Part shown: positions 1-11,015 of the stretch, in pieces
Layout of the letters: every line of letters begins with the position of its first letter
How positions within the stretch are numbered: the stretch's first letter is position 1
Source of the DNA: Orientallactaga sibirica
Lineage: Eukaryota; Chordata; Mammalia; Rodentia; Dipodidae
Length of the DNA: 64,000 nt
Reading direction: 5' to 3'
Assembly (NCBI GenBank): GCA_036365145.1
Contig: JAEOAD010000018.1
Location: forward strand, 13,188,501-13,252,500
Notes under the pieces: generated by a model
What the model was told of the DNA's origin: nothing
Database searches by the model: none
What the model saw: only the letters and a program-made list of their open reading frames with translations
Made by a program: the position numbers and the translations under genes

Positions 1-174
1 GGACTTAGAACTTAGAATTTTTTTCTGAAAAAATTTATACTGGAAAGAGATGTAGAATATTTTTATTCTTTGAATAGTAGAGGAGATTCTGAAATAAAGA
101 ATACGTGAAGTACTTGAATTCTGTAGAGAAAAGTGAGAAGATTACTTTTGAGTCCTGTGTAAAGAATTTATTAT

Positions 175-380
175 TAATATTTTTATATTCTTTGGGTTTT
201 TTTTTTTTTTTTTTTTTTTTTGTGAGGTAGGGTCTCACACTAGTCCAGGCTGACCAGGAATTCACTATGTAGTCTCAGGGTGGCCTCGAACTCTCAGCAA
301 TCCTCCTATCTCTGCCTCCCAAGTGCTGGAATTAAAGGCGTGCACCACCACGCCCGGCCCTAATATTTTTATATTCTTTG
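175..380 (-). mobile_element. B1-type SINE with 20-bp TSD
   Basis: 7SL-derived B1-like SINE in minus orientation (body about 199-360, T-run at left, ending CCACCACGCCCGGCC). A perfect 20-bp target-site duplication flanks it at 175-194 and 361-380, so the insertion is well defined and fairly recent. Confidence 0.93.
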
Positions 381-490
381 TGTGATGGTAACTCACTGCA
401 TTGCTTAAACTGGTCTTAAATGCCTGGGGTTAAGCTCCTTTCCTATTTTAGCCTTCAAGTAGCTGAGAAAGATTTTCTTTTAAAATAACT

Positions 491-690
491 TTTTTTTTTT
501 TTAAATGAGAGAGACAGTTGGCACATCAGGGTTTAGCCATTGCAGTTGAACCACTTTGTGTGCCTACGTGACCTTGTGCCCATGTGTCTTTCACCTTGTA
601 CGTCTGACTTACATGGGGTCTGGGGAGTTGAACCTGGGTCCTTAGGCTTCACAGGCAAGTACTTTAACTGCTAAGCCACCTCTCCAGCCC
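491..690 (-). mobile_element. tRNA-derived SINE
   Basis: Minus-strand copy of the dominant tRNA-type SINE. Its left end is T-rich and its right end reads GCTAAGCCACCTCTCCAGCC, the complement of the SINE head. B-box-like and A-box-like segments are visible on the minus strand. Confidence 0.88.
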
Positions 691-692
691 AT

Positions 693-806
693 AAAATAAC
701 CTTTTGTTTGAAAATAACCTTTTATGGATAATCCCATTGTTCTTTTGGAAAATAACCTTTTGTATTTTTGAAAAATAACCTTTTATAGGTAATCCCATTG
801 TATTGA
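693..806. repeat. 56-bp imperfect tandem duplication
   Basis: Two adjacent units (693-748 and 749-806) share AAAATAACCTTTTG at the start and the AATCCCATTGT segment near the end. The duplication directly abuts the 3' side of the preceding SINE and reuses its flanking target sequence. Confidence 0.8.
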
Positions 807-951
807 CATTGGGATATAAGTACTTAAAACTCTAGAATAACATTTTCTTATAGGAATGTAATGCACACCATGTAATTTTAAATTCTCTAGTGGTCACATT
901 ATTTGAAAAACTAAAAAGAAAGTGAAGGAAACATAATTAAAAAATCAAAAA

Positions 952-1167
952 AGGGACTAGAGAGATTGCTTAGTGGTTAAGGCACTTGCCAGCAAAGCCA
1001 GAGGACTCAGATTCAGTTCCCCAGTACCCATGTAAAGCCAGATGCACAAGGTGTTGCATACATCTGGAGTTCGTTTTAAGTCCTGACACACCCATTTTCT
1101 CTCTATATATGCCTCCCTCTCTCTCTTTGTCTCTCTCAAATAAATAAATTAATTAAATTAAATAAAA
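952..1167 (+). mobile_element. tRNA-derived SINE
   Basis: Plus-strand copy with head GGGACTAGAGAGATTGCTTA, the AAGCCAGATGCACAAGG core, a pyrimidine-rich CT stretch and an AAATAAATAAATT tail. Confidence 0.88.
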
Positions 1168-1918
1168 AGGGATACATGACATTGACACTTGCTTTAAATA
1201 AGAATTACATGATCCTTTGTGAACTTGACATCGCAAAATTTGATGTACTTGTGGAGAGTCATTCTATATTTAAATAGATACTAGCTGAAAAAAGAAAGAA
1301 TATTCAAAACAGTAGCTACCAGTCACATACGGTCATTAAAAGTTAGTTCAAATTGAATGAAACACATTTCATTCAAAATCAAAGATTTTGTCAAAAAATA
1401 TAGGTAATTGATGACATGTCATAGCAATACTTGGACTATATTAATACAATAAATAAAAATATCAGTTTTATGTGTTTCTTTTTGCTTTAAGTGGCTACTA
1501 GAATGACTAACATGTGGTTTTTATTTGTGGCTTCCCTTCTATTTCTGTTGAGTAGCACCAAAAGTCAGACGAGGCGAGTAAATATGTAACACAATACAGC
1601 GTAGATGAACTGAGGATGGAAATGTCCATGCCATGAGGGAGGGTACTATGTCATGTTGAGGTGTTTTATCTTTGGGAATCCATTGAGTCAGTTATAACAC
1701 ATGCTGAATATTGTTCAGTCAGAGTAAGGGAAATTGCTCTGTCAATATTTATTGAACCGTTTCCATTTTTCAACAGAAAGAAATGACTTCTTTAAGTTAA
1801 TAATCAATATGGAATCAAATACCCCTATACAATCATGGAAATTATCATTTGATTATGATTTTAATATACTTTTGTAAATTTCTTGCCCTGATCTAACTTA
1901 CTTTCTAATTCATTTTAG
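1168..1918. other. Unique NCAPG intron sequence
   Basis: AT-rich sequence upstream of the first visible NCAPG exon. I see no repeat, no plausible further exon and no long open frame. Confidence 0.6.
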
Positions 1919-2038
1919 ATTCTCCCTGGAATAATAAGTGTTCATCCTATAGTAAGAAATTTGGCTGTTTTGTGCTTGGGATGCTGTGGACTGCAGAATC
2001 AGGATTTTGCAAGTAAACACTTTGTGTTACTCTTGCAG
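1919..2038 (+). CDS. NCAPG: NCAPG exon (first in window), condensin I subunit G
   Basis: Exon of 120 bases encoding 40 residues in phase 0, preceded by a pyrimidine-rich tract ending ATTTTAG and followed by donor GTAGGA. The peptide contains LAVLCLGCCGLQNQDFA and ends HFVLLLQ, which I recognise as CAP-G. CAP-G is the HEAT-repeat subunit that, with CAP-D2 and kleisin CAP-H, forms the non-SMC part of condensin I, which compacts mitotic chromosomes. This exon falls in the C-terminal HEAT (Cnd3) region. Earlier exons, encoding roughly the first 590 residues if the protein is about as long as the human one, lie upstream of the window. Confidence 0.95.
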
Positions 2039-2312
2039 GTAGGATTTATTTTGTGACAAAATTATTAATTTTATTTCTTGAAATGTTCTGTATTTCTGAT
2101 GATAATACTAATTTATTCAGATGTACATTAATGATTCTGGATAGTCTTTAGGAACTCAATTTTTATCTTGTTATTTTTTAAACATGTCTTTAAAAAAAGA
2201 TGAAATAGGAATGTCATATAGCAAGTACTTAATGAGTACATATTATATGCTAGTGCTGTTCCTGGATTAGCAAAAATGTTATAAGTAAGTGATAAAGAAA
2301 ACCAAGATAAAA

Positions 2313-2440
2313 TACTTGGGAGGCAGAGGTAGGAGGATTGCCGTGAGTTTGAGGCCACCCTGAGAATATAGAGTGAATCCAGGTCAGTATGGGCTAGAGT
2401 GAGACCCTACCTCAAAAAACAAAAACAAAAACAAAAAAAA
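2313..2440 (+). mobile_element. B1-type SINE, 5'-truncated
   Basis: Starts within the B1 body (ACTTGGGAGGCAGAGGTAGG) and runs through GAGACCCTACCTC into a CAAAAA-rich tail. The left third is missing. Confidence 0.85.
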
Positions 2441-2633
2441 CCTTTGTGTTAATGGAGCTTACATTCCAGAAAGGGGGACCCACAATTAAAGGTAAGTTCG
2501 TAATATGTCAGAAGTAAAGCAGAGCAGTAGTAATATGTAGAGAAGAGGGAGAGGGACTGTTAAGTTGAAAACAGGCCTCAGTAATACAGTGACATTTGGG
2601 TTCATATCAGAAAGTTAAGAATGAACTTTAGGG

Positions 2634-3235
2634 CTGGGAAGATGGCTTAGTTTGTAAAGTGCTTGCTGTGGAAGGGTGAGGACCTAAGTTTGGATCCCAG
2701 AACCCACATAAATACTGGATGTGGTGATATGTCTGTAATCCCAATGCTTGGAAGGTGGAGGCAGACAGATCTTTGGGGCATGTTTGTTAGGGAGACTAGC
2801 CAAATCAGTGAGTTCTGTGTTCAGGTGGAGAGTGTATTGGAGTTACCTTTGTGTTGTCAGGACAAAACACCTGAGCAAAAGCAGCTGATGGGAGAAAAGG
2901 GTTACTTTTGGCTTACATGAGAAGGAAAAGATGATAGAACAGAGGCTGGACATCTCATTTTCCATAGCAGCTGGCAAGAAAGAACAAGAGTGAGCCAAGC
3001 TCTTAAAACTGGCAAATTTAGCTAATAAACCTCACGGTTTGCCCACATTTATACACCTCCCCCAGAAGGTTCCACCTCCCAGATTGCCGCTACCTTTGGA
3101 TTGCCTATGTAAAACACATGAAGCTATGGGGAACATTCCACATTCAAATTATCACAGGAAGATATTCAGTGTTGATATCTGGCCTCCATATGCATGTACA
3201 CACATACACATGCATGCACACCACTCATAGACATG
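2634..3235 (+). mobile_element. ID/B1 composite (B4-like) SINE split by an LTR
   Basis: The left part (2634-2832) begins GGGCTGGGAAGATGGCTTAG and continues into a B1-like half. The right part (3157-3235) is the CTGGCCTCCATATGCATG and CA-rich tail typical of B4-like SINEs. The two halves are separated by a MaLR LTR (2833-3156), so the SINE is older than the LTR. Confidence 0.7.
2833..3156 (-). mobile_element. Solo ERVL-MaLR-type LTR
   Basis: Read on the minus strand it starts TGTGATAATTTGAATG, has a GGAGGTGGAACCTTCTGG block and a TGTAAGCCAAAAGTAACC block near its 3' end, and ends in CA. That order matches rodent MT/ORR1-type MaLR LTRs. It is about 324 bp and sits inside an older SINE. Confidence 0.75.
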
Positions 3236-3251
3236 CAAAAACAAATTTGAG

Positions 3252-3412
3252 ATAGGTGTGGTGGCACATGCCATTAATCCCAGCACTTAGAAGGCTGAGG
3301 TAGGACTATCATGAGTTCGAGTCCAGCGTGGGACTACAGAGTAAGTTCCAGGTAAGCCTGGGTGAAAGTGAGTCTCTGTCTCAAAACAAAAACAAAACAA
3401 CAACAAAAAGTG
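3252..3412 (+). mobile_element. B1-type SINE
   Basis: Plus-strand B1-like copy from GGTGTGGTGGCACATGCC to GAGTCTCTGTCTC and a CAAAACAAAA tail. It is moderately diverged. Confidence 0.87.
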
Positions 3413-3904
3413 ATTCTTATAGGTATCTGAGTTTTTAAGGTGAATAAAAGGCAGGGTGAGGGGTAGAACAGTGGTTAGAATTTTGATTGACCTGCTGAAG
3501 GAATAGGAGGACCTATGACAAGGAATGATGAAGTAGAGAGTAGCAGGAAAAGAGTTTACAGGATGTCCATGTCTTTAGGGACTTAGTAAGGATGTTAGTT
3601 TTCACTGTGATTGAGGCAAGAGGAGAAGTAAGTTGGAGGCTTTAAATTGAGGATTGATGTGATAGTGTTGTGGACTAGAGAAACATTGTAAACCACCAGA
3701 GAGTAAATACTGTATAGACTTTTGGACCATATAGCCTATCTCACACGGTCAGTTCTTCTGTTCTAGTGTGAAAATAGATATAGATTAGAAATGAATGAGT
3801 AAGCCTATATTTAATAAAACTATATACTCTGAAGTTTGGATTTTATAATATTTTAACGTTATGAATTCTTTTGACCATTGAAAATACAATATTAAAAAAC
3901 ACTT
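3413..3904. other. Unique intron sequence
   Basis: AT-rich NCAPG intron sequence between two B1 copies. No repeat, exon or RNA gene recognised. Confidence 0.6.
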
Positions 3905-4074
3905 TGACAGGTGTGGTGGCGCACACCTTTAATCCCAGCACTTGGGAGGTAGAGGTAGGAGGATCACAGTGAGTTTGAGGCCACTCTGAGACTCCATAGT
4001 GAATTCCAGGTCAGCCTGGGCTAGAGTGAGACCCTACCTTGAAAAACCAAAAAACAAACAAACAAACAAAAAAC
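3905..4074 (+). mobile_element. B1-type SINE
   Basis: Near-complete plus-strand B1-like SINE (GGTGTGGTGGCGCACACC to GAGACCCTACCTTG) with an AAACAAACAAAC tail. Confidence 0.92.
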
Positions 4075-5114
4075 CCTTTGATATAAATACAAGAGATAAA
4101 TAGAATTTGGCCTGTGAAACATAGCTTCCACATCCTTATTAATTGTAGAAGAACAAATACAGAAATAGAGATGCTATAAGAGGTATACAGTAAAACCCAG
4201 GAAAGAGATGGTGATGGCTTGGTCCTGGTTGTGTATGAGGGAATAGTAGATAGCATTCTCTGGAGAGATGAAATCTACAGGATGCATAAACGGGTACATA
4301 TACACAAGGGGGCTTATTAGGGGAATTGGCTTATATAAACTGCAGTACATAGTGACAGATGGTCTGCAAGCTATAGGCTTGCAGATGTGATTGGAGGTGT
4401 GACTTGGTCTCAGTCTGAGTCTGAATGCCTCAGAACATGTGGGGCTGCTTGTATGGAATCTAGAAGTCCAAAGGTGGGAGACTGGAATTCCAAGTATAGA
4501 AGAGTTCTGTCTAGTTGTGCAGCTGATTGAATAGTGACTGCCACATTGAGGACAGACCTTTCTCACTTAATCATGATTCATATTCTAATGTCCTTCAGAA
4601 ACTACCATTACAGATGGTAGTCTAAGTTTGAAGATAAGATCTATAGGGTTTGCTGATGAATCTCTTGTGGCATGTAACTGAAAAGATGAAATTACCCTGT
4701 CCTGTGATGAGGAAAATGAGTAGGCTTTAGGGCAGGTAGTTAAAATAGGAATTTGGTTTTACCTATAGCAAGCTTGAAGTTTAAAATACAAGTGAATATA
4801 GTGAATAGGCATTTGTATTGCAGTTTGTTTGAGTTTGGAATACTAAGGAAAAGGACAGCTACAAGCTGGCAAGATGAGTCTCAAAGTATATTGCATTGAA
4901 GAATTGATAGCATCCAGTGATTTGAGCCTAAATATTGTCTGGCAACTGAATACAGATTCAGAAGAGATCTTGACTGTGTAGAATCCTAGGGCTCTAGTCA
5001 TATGTAAAGTTAGGGAGGTGAAAAGGACCTAGTAGAGACTAAGGCGAAGTAGACAGTACAGGGAAAGTATACTGTCCTAAATGTAAAGATAAAAATTAAA
5101 AAAAAATTAAAAAG
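4075..5114. other. Unique intron sequence
   Basis: About 1 kb of NCAPG intron. Short antisense frames exist but show no coding character, and I recognise no repeat family. Confidence 0.55.
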
Positions 5115-5307
5115 CTTATTTACTTGAGAGAGAGAGAGAGCGTGCAAAAAAGAGAATGGATGCACCAAGGCCTCTAGCCATTGCAAACAAACTCCAGACG
5201 CATTCACCATCATGTGCATCTGGCTTATATGGGTACTGGGGAATCAAGCCTGAGTCCTTAGGCTTGGCAGGCAAGTGCCTTAACCACTAAGTCATCTCTC
5301 CAGCCCA
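5115..5307 (-). mobile_element. tRNA-derived SINE
   Basis: Minus-strand copy: GA-rich stretch at left, TGGCTTATATGGGTACTGGG in the middle, and TAAGTCATCTCTCCAGCCCA at right. Confidence 0.9.
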
Positions 5308-5648
5308 CAATTTTAGAGAGAGACCCATCTGTACACAGCTGTTAACAAGTTGATGAGAATTCATAATTGACTATTTCTTACAAGAAATGTTTGATATTCA
5401 TGAGAATAGTTTATGTGGGCATAAAAACCTGATTTATGTAGCTTGAAGGTACAATTACAGGAGAATAGTTAAAGACAATTATTTTGGAGTTTTTCTCTAT
5501 TCCATTTCTTCCCCGGTATGGAGAATAGAAATAATATGGTGGGAAGGGAAAGATACAGGGCAAAAAGAGTTTTGTTTTTAATTCTTCCATTGAGGATATT
5601 ACCCACTAAAAAGAAAAAAATGATACTATTGGATGAGAGCAGTAGCTG
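5308..5648. other. Unique intron sequence
   Basis: AT-rich intron sequence with no recognised repeat or gene. Confidence 0.55.
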
Positions 5649-5652
5649 GCTG

Positions 5653-5655
<3 letters not shown>

Positions 5656-5705
<50 letters not shown>

Positions 5706-5957
5706 ATGCACTTGCTTACTTGTGTTTTTGTCAAGGCCAGAGGAAAAACTCCATTGTTCTTCCTTAGGGGCCTTTTGTTTAGAAACAGTCATCACAGGCC
5801 TGGAACTCCATCACACAGGCTAGACTGGCTTTCCGGTGCTGAAATTATGAATGCATGCTAATCATGCCTAGCTTTTTGACTGGGGTTTTGGGCATCAAAC
5901 TCAGGTCCTCATGCTTGCAGGGCAAGCACTTACTGACTGAGCTATCTTCCCAGTCCT
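5656..5957 (-). mobile_element. B4-like composite SINE with (TG)n tract
   Basis: A (TG)n run (about 5657-5697) leads into AGGCCAGAGG, a B1-like antisense core and GGTCCTCATGCTTGCAGGGC, ending ACTGAGCTATCTTCCCAGTC. This is the minus-strand order of an ID/B1 composite SINE, with the microsatellite grown from its tail. Confidence 0.72.
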
Positions 5958-6146
5958 ATAATACTCTTGAGTAGGCAACAGGAAGTAGAATAAAGTTTAC
6001 CACTGCATGCATTTGACTTAAACTCTGATTCCTGGACATCTGTTGTTATAAATACTTGAGCCTAGGCTGGGAAATGATGGCACAGTGGATAAAGTGTGTG
6101 TGCGTGCTGTGCAGGCATGACGATCTGAGTTTCACCAGTACCAATG

Positions 6147-6460
6147 AGTTGCAGTCTGGTTTGCATTGCTGGTAGAAATCACCTGACCAGTAGCAGTAGG
6201 GAAAAAAGAGGTTTCTTTTGGCTTACAGGCTTGAGGGGGAAGCTCCATGATGGCCGGGGAAAGTGATGGCATGAGCAGAGGGTGGACATCACCCCCTGGA
6301 CAACATAAGGTGAATAATAGCAACTGGCAATAAAACCCATAAGCCCGCCTCCAACAATATACTGCCTCCAGGAGGTGTTAATTCCCAAATCTCCATCAGC
6401 TGGGAACCTAGCATTCAGAAAACCTAAGTTAATTGGGGACACCTGAGTCAAACCATCACA
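6147..6460 (-). repeat. MaLR 3' LTR
   Basis: Minus-strand 3' LTR of the provirus. It is shorter than its partner by roughly 37 bp because it lacks the segment around 7775-7810 of the other copy. Its terminal bases are mutated. Confidence 0.75.
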
Positions 6461-7599
6461 TTCCGCCCCTGTCCCCCATAGACTGTTAACCATCCATAAT
6501 GTAAAATGCAATGCATTCAAACTTTCAAAGTCCCCACATATTTATCAATCCTAATGATGTTCAAACATCCCCATAATCCAAGGTCTTGTAACTGAGCCAT
6601 AATACCCCAAAAAAAAGAAAAAAAAAAAAAAAAAAAAAAACTATAATGGCACAGAATAAAGATTCACACTGCAAAAGATGGCATTGGGTATAGCAAAGGA
6701 ATTCAACCAATACAAGATTTAACACAACCAGGGAAAACATCAAACTGTAGTTCCAAGTCAAACAACTCTAGTCACTGACAAATCTCCAAGTACGATAATT
6801 CTAACCAGCAACAAGTCTCTGGAGTTCCAATTCTGCCCCTCTAGCCAGACTACTCACAGTCCTGGAAAACTTCCTCTGGGGTCGGCAGCTCTCCTTGGCA
6901 GCCATCTCGTGGTCCCGGCACCTCCACTGCAAGCCATGGTTCATCATTACGGCTTCATCGGGTCCTGCTTCACACTTCCCATGGCTGTTTCCAAAACACG
7001 CGATGCAAACTCAATGACCCTTTCTTTCCTGCATTTCTTATACTCCACAATACCAGGCAGGGTGCCAGTTTGTTAATCCAGGGAGGAATAAAGAACAGGA
7101 CACTCCTTGAGCACTCAGGCCCCTTCAAAAGCGTCTACATTCTTCCTATTGCCCCAGTTCAGGTCAGCTGGCCCAGTCTCAAAGGTTGTAATCTCTCATA
7201 TAATTGCAGCTGATGAGGCAGAAGTTTCAGCCCCAAAATTTTATTTCTGTGCCATATCGCTCTGCTCACACCAGTCCATTTCTACACACTGCAACCCTGT
7301 ACAACTTCTCAGGACATGGTCTTAACAGCAAGCTTCTCACACAAACTGCATCTAGCCCAGTCCAGACAAAGCTCCTTTTCACCCTCATAAGCCATACCTC
7401 ACAGTCCATAGTTCTTACTGCATTCTGGTCTTTCAATTCTGATTAGAATAGTCCATCAAGCTGTACTTAGAGCATTGCAAGGCGTCTCTTAGGCCAAGGT
7501 TTCAAATCCTTCCACATTTCTCTTGAAAATCAGCTCCAAAAGGCCAAAGCCACACAGTCAGGCGTCTAGCAGTAACGCCACTCTTAGAACCAACATTAC

Positions 7600-7950
7600 T
7601 GTTGCAGTCAGGTTTGCATTGCTGGTAGAAATCACCAGACCAAGCGCAGCTTTTGGGAAAAAAAGAAAAGGTTTATTTTGGCTTGCAGACTTGAGGGGAA
7701 GCTCCATGGTGGCAGGGGAAAATGGTGGCATGAACAGAGGGTGGACATCACCCCTGTCCAATATAAGGTGGACAATAGTAACAGGAGAGTGTGCCAAACA
7801 CTAGCAAGGGGAAACTGGCTATAAAACCCATAATCCCGCCCCAACAATACACTGCCTCCAAGAGGTGCTAATTCCAAAATCTCCATCAGCTGGTTACCTA
7901 GAATTCAGAACACCTAAGTTTATGGGGGACACCTGAATCAAACCACCACA
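7600..7950 (-). repeat. MaLR 5' LTR
   Basis: Minus-strand 5' LTR, about 351 bp, TGTGGTGGTTTGATTCAGG to the TGCAACA end. An AATAAA-type signal lies in the CAAAATAAACC block, as expected in the LTR R region. Confidence 0.77.
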
Positions 7951-8355
7951 ACATGTAAAGCTGGATGCAATAATGAGTGTCCGTATTCCCCACCTTTCTT
8001 CCACAAGATAGGAGACAGAGACAAGAGGATGCCAAAAATTTGTGTGCCAGCCAGTCTGGTGTTCATAGTGGTGAACAATAAGAGCCCCTGCCTCAAACAC
8101 AAGTTAGAAAGTGAGGACTGACACTCTAGGTTCTCTTCACATCTCCATAAGCGTGCTGTGAGTGCATGCCTGTACTCACAGGCACATTTGACATCCACAA
8201 AGATAATAAAAAATTTGGGCTGTACTTGAAACACATCTTTTCAATCTCTACCATTTAACTTCTAGCATTGCCTAATTTAACAATGTAAAAAAATGGCCAG
8301 AAATTTTATTGTAAGTTGCTTGTAAACAGTTAAATTTAGGTTCCAAAGTAGAGGA

Positions 8356-8634
8356 TTGTATGGCTGTCTTGAAAATTCATGTGACAAGGATTGTGATGTT
8401 CATGAAAAGATTGCTTTTACAGGCCGAAATCTACTAATGGATTTTTATCCAAATATAAGACCTTACCTTGTAGCATCCTTTAATGTTGCTTATGGGATTG
8501 CTAAGAAACAGAATTTGCATATTGGGGAAGTCATGTGTCTTAGAATTCGTCAACTGATTTGTGGCTTATTTCAAAGAAAATTAAAACTATTTCTGTCAGA
8601 AAGCTATGTGCAGGTTTTTTTTTTCATTTCATGA
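8356..8634 (+). pseudogene. Possible hAT-type transposase fossil
   Basis: An open stretch of 92 codons inside the NCAPG intron, interrupted before and after. It includes NLLMDFYPNIRPYLVASF, NVAYGIAKKQNLHIGE and a basic helix ending LFLSESYVQ. The pattern SF-VAY-IAK-K-HxIGE followed by an LS-S-VQ end resembles the segment upstream of the catalytic core of hAT/Charlie transposases and the ZBED5- and FAM200-type genes derived from them. There is no start context, no zinc finger and no catalytic core nearby. It is either a short relic of a DNA transposon or a chance frame. Confidence 0.4.
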
Positions 8635-8775
8635 AAGATTATGGAAATAATGCATTTTAAATTCCAGAATGAAATTTTTTATGTCTGTTTATTTTTATCC
8701 CATATTGTTATCCCATACTGTTATATCAAAGAAATATTTGTATTTTTTAAATGAATTTTAATTTTCATTTAATTA

Positions 8776-8960
8776 TGTATTTATTAGAGACAGAGGGAGA
8801 AAGAGAGAATGGGCACACCATGGCCTCTAGCCACTGCAAATGAATTCCAGACGCATGTGCCACCATGTGTATCTGGCTTATGTGGGACCTGGAGAATTGA
8901 ACCTGGGTCTTTAGGCTTTGCAAGCATGCACCTTAACTGCTTAGCCATCTCTCCAGCCCA
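8776..8960 (-). mobile_element. tRNA-derived SINE
   Basis: Minus-strand copy with GAGAATGGGCACACCATGG, TCTGGCTTATGTGGGACC and GCTTAGCCATCTCTCCAGCC. Confidence 0.92.
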
Positions 8961-9099
8961 AAATTTGTATTTTTGTGAGATCTTTTGGGACCATAGAATG
9001 CTAATGTTATTTTTGAAATAATGATGAGGTTTTTGGGAGATTGACATGCTACCTATATGCTAACTAGGCTCCTGAAGTACTTTGCTAAATGGATTGTGA

Positions 9100-9338
9100 C
9101 CCAGATGTGGTAGCAAATGCCTTTAATCCCAGCATTTAAGAGGTTGAGGTAGGAGGATCACCATGAGTTTGAGGCCAGCCTGGGCAACAGAAAAAAGAAA
9201 CAAAGCCAGGTGTGGTGGTGCATGCCTTTAATCCCAGCACTCGGGAGGCAGAGGTAGGAGGATCACCACAAGTTCGAGGCCACCCTGAGACTACATAGTG
9301 AATTTCAGGTCAGCTTGGGTTAGAGTGAAATCCTACCT

Positions 9339-9385
<47 letters not shown>

Positions 9386-9388
9386 AAA

Positions 9389-9420
<32 letters not shown>

Positions 9421-9421
9421 G
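9100..9421 (+). mobile_element. Two B1-type SINEs in tandem plus A/GAAA tract
   Basis: A partial B1 (9100-9205) is followed directly by a fuller B1 (9206-9338). Then come an A-run of more than 40 and a (GAAA)n stretch to 9421. The second B1 probably inserted into the tail of the first. Confidence 0.85.
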
Positions 9422-10071
9422 ACAAATGAATTGGAAGAAAAATTTTGGTACTTTGCTCAGATGTCATTTATACTATTTGGCCATGTATTTATATTTGTTG
9501 CAAAGTGAAGAATGATTTTCCAGTCATCCTTAGATTATTTATAATACCTACCACAATGTAAATGTTATTTTTATACTGTGTACTTGATGAAATGATGATA
9601 ATATATATAGATTTGCCTTTTCCCTGATACTTTGGATCTTTGGCTACTTAAATATCATAGGTGGACTATAATTAAAACTATAAGTTCCCTATTTCCAGTT
9701 CTTGCCTTTGTAGAAGATGGTCCTTAAAATCTTAAACCGTTAGATTGACCATTTAGATACCACTCTAAAAATGAGATAAAAAATTGTAACTTGTAGTCAA
9801 TTTGATAAAAATTAGAGGTAGACAGTTAAATTAACTTTTTAGTGCCGCAACAAAGAAAATACCATGTAACTGTTTCAATGAATATCTAATAAATTTACTT
9901 AACCATTAAAGCTAAAATTATAAATTTCCAGCCTTTAATTTTTGCTGGCATAATATCAATATGAATGCTTTAATTATTTCATACAGAATAACTGGAATAA
10001 AATTCATCATTGAAGAGTTTCCTGGAATGTTCTGGACTCATATCCCACTTGACAGAGCTCTATAGAAGTCT
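9422..10071. other. Unique intron sequence
   Basis: AT-rich NCAPG intron sequence. No repeat or gene seen. Confidence 0.6.
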
Positions 10072-10222
10072 TTTTTTTTTTTTTTTGAGGTAGGGTCTCA
10101 TTCTAGCCCTAGCTGACCTGAAATTCACTATATAATCTCAGGGTGGCTTCAAACTCATAGAGATCCTCCTACCTCTGCCTCCCTAGTGCTAGGATTAAAG
10201 GTGTGCACCACTACACCCAATA
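10072..10222 (-). mobile_element. B1-type SINE
   Basis: Minus-strand B1-like copy beginning with a T-run and GAGGTAGGGTCTCATTCTAG, ending near GTGTGCACCACTACACCC. Confidence 0.9.
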
Positions 10223-10224
10223 CT

Positions 10225-10561
10225 TTTTTTTTAAGGTATGTGTGCGTGCATGGGGGTTGTGTGGTATGTGTTTATGTGAGTGCATGCATGTCTGTAGGCC
10301 AAAGGATAGCCTCTGGTGATGTTCATAGCAATGTCATCCACCTCTTTTTGAGACAGGGTCTCTCTTATTGGCCTGGGGCTTGCCACTTAGTTTTAACTCA
10401 CTGGCCAGTAAGCCTTAGGGATCCTGTCTCTGTCTCTCTAGTGCTAGAATTTCAAGCATTCAATACCTTGCCCAGCATTTTTATGTGGGTTCTGAGGATC
10501 GATTTCAGGTCTTTATGCTTAGAGGCAAGTACTTTTTTACTGAGCTGTTTCCCCAGTCTCT
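10225..10561 (-). mobile_element. B4-like composite SINE
   Basis: TG-rich start (GTATGTGTGCGTGCATGG), then a B1-like antisense core (GAGACAGGGTCTCTCTTATT) and the ID-like end ACTGAGCTGTTTCCCCAGTC. It is old and diverged. The long frame across it is not a gene. Confidence 0.72.
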
Positions 10562-10802
10562 AAAATTCTTGATACTATTCTTTCTATTTAATTCCCTAGA
10601 ATAACTGGGATTGTCAAGCCCAAGCTGATATGAGAGATCTTTTCAAGGCCATTTCACATTTTATATATTTTCATATTAAAATAGTTAATAAAACCTTGTT
10701 GTGGAACTCAGGTCTTAAAGAATTAAAGTATACTTTTTGTTAAACAATATCAAGGACTAGTTATTAATGTTTGTCTGATCTTTTAAAAAATATACTTTAA
10801 AA

Positions 10803-10992
10803 ATATTTTTATTTATTTGAGAGAGGGAAAGAAGCAGAGTGAGAGAGAGGCAGATAGAGAATGGGCTTACAAGGGCCTCCAGACACATGTGCCACCTTGT
10901 GCACCTGGCTTATGTGGGTCCTGGGGAATTGAACCTAGGTCCTTTGGCTTTGCAGGCAAGTGCCTTAACCCCTAAGCCATCTCTCCAGCCCC
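10803..10992 (-). mobile_element. tRNA-derived SINE
   Basis: Minus-strand copy, TTTATTTGAGAGAGGG at left to TAAGCCATCTCTCCAGCCCC at right. Confidence 0.92.
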
Positions 10993-11015
10993 TAAAAATA
11001 TATTTTTAAAAATTG

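Larger units (their letters stand above)
6147..7950 (-). mobile_element. ERVL-MaLR provirus, non-coding
   Basis: Two directly repeated LTR-like blocks (6147-6460 and 7600-7950) flank about 1.1 kb of internal sequence. Both read TGTG-A/G-TGGTTTGA at the minus-strand 5' end and contain the CCTCAAG-CTGTAAGCCAAAA motif. The flanking pentamers CAATG (6142-6146) and ACATG (7951-7955) fit a mutated 5-bp duplication, the size expected for ERVL-type integration. The internal part has no credible frame and includes an A-run near 6620. MaLR elements are non-autonomous. Confidence 0.78.
6065..8215 (+). mobile_element. B4-like SINE split by MaLR provirus
   Basis: The left part (6065-6146) is an ID-type head (GGCTGGGAAATGATGGCACA) broken at CCAGTACCAATG. 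The sequence resumes at 7951 with ACATGTAAAGCTGGATGC and continues to a tail near 8215. The break is filled by the provirus at 6147-7950. Confidence 0.65.

Noticed and set aside
1..1918. Search for an additional NCAPG exon upstream of 1919
   Set aside because: No acceptor/donor pair around a CAP-G-like peptide was found. Upstream exons are presumably outside the window.
5469..5823. Frames across the (TG)n tract on both strands
   Set aside because: They consist of VCVCVC or HTHTHT repeats within a B4-like SINE.
7107..7804. Plus-strand frames inside the MaLR internal region
   Set aside because: MaLR internal sequence is non-coding in known families, and the frames resemble no gag or pol product.
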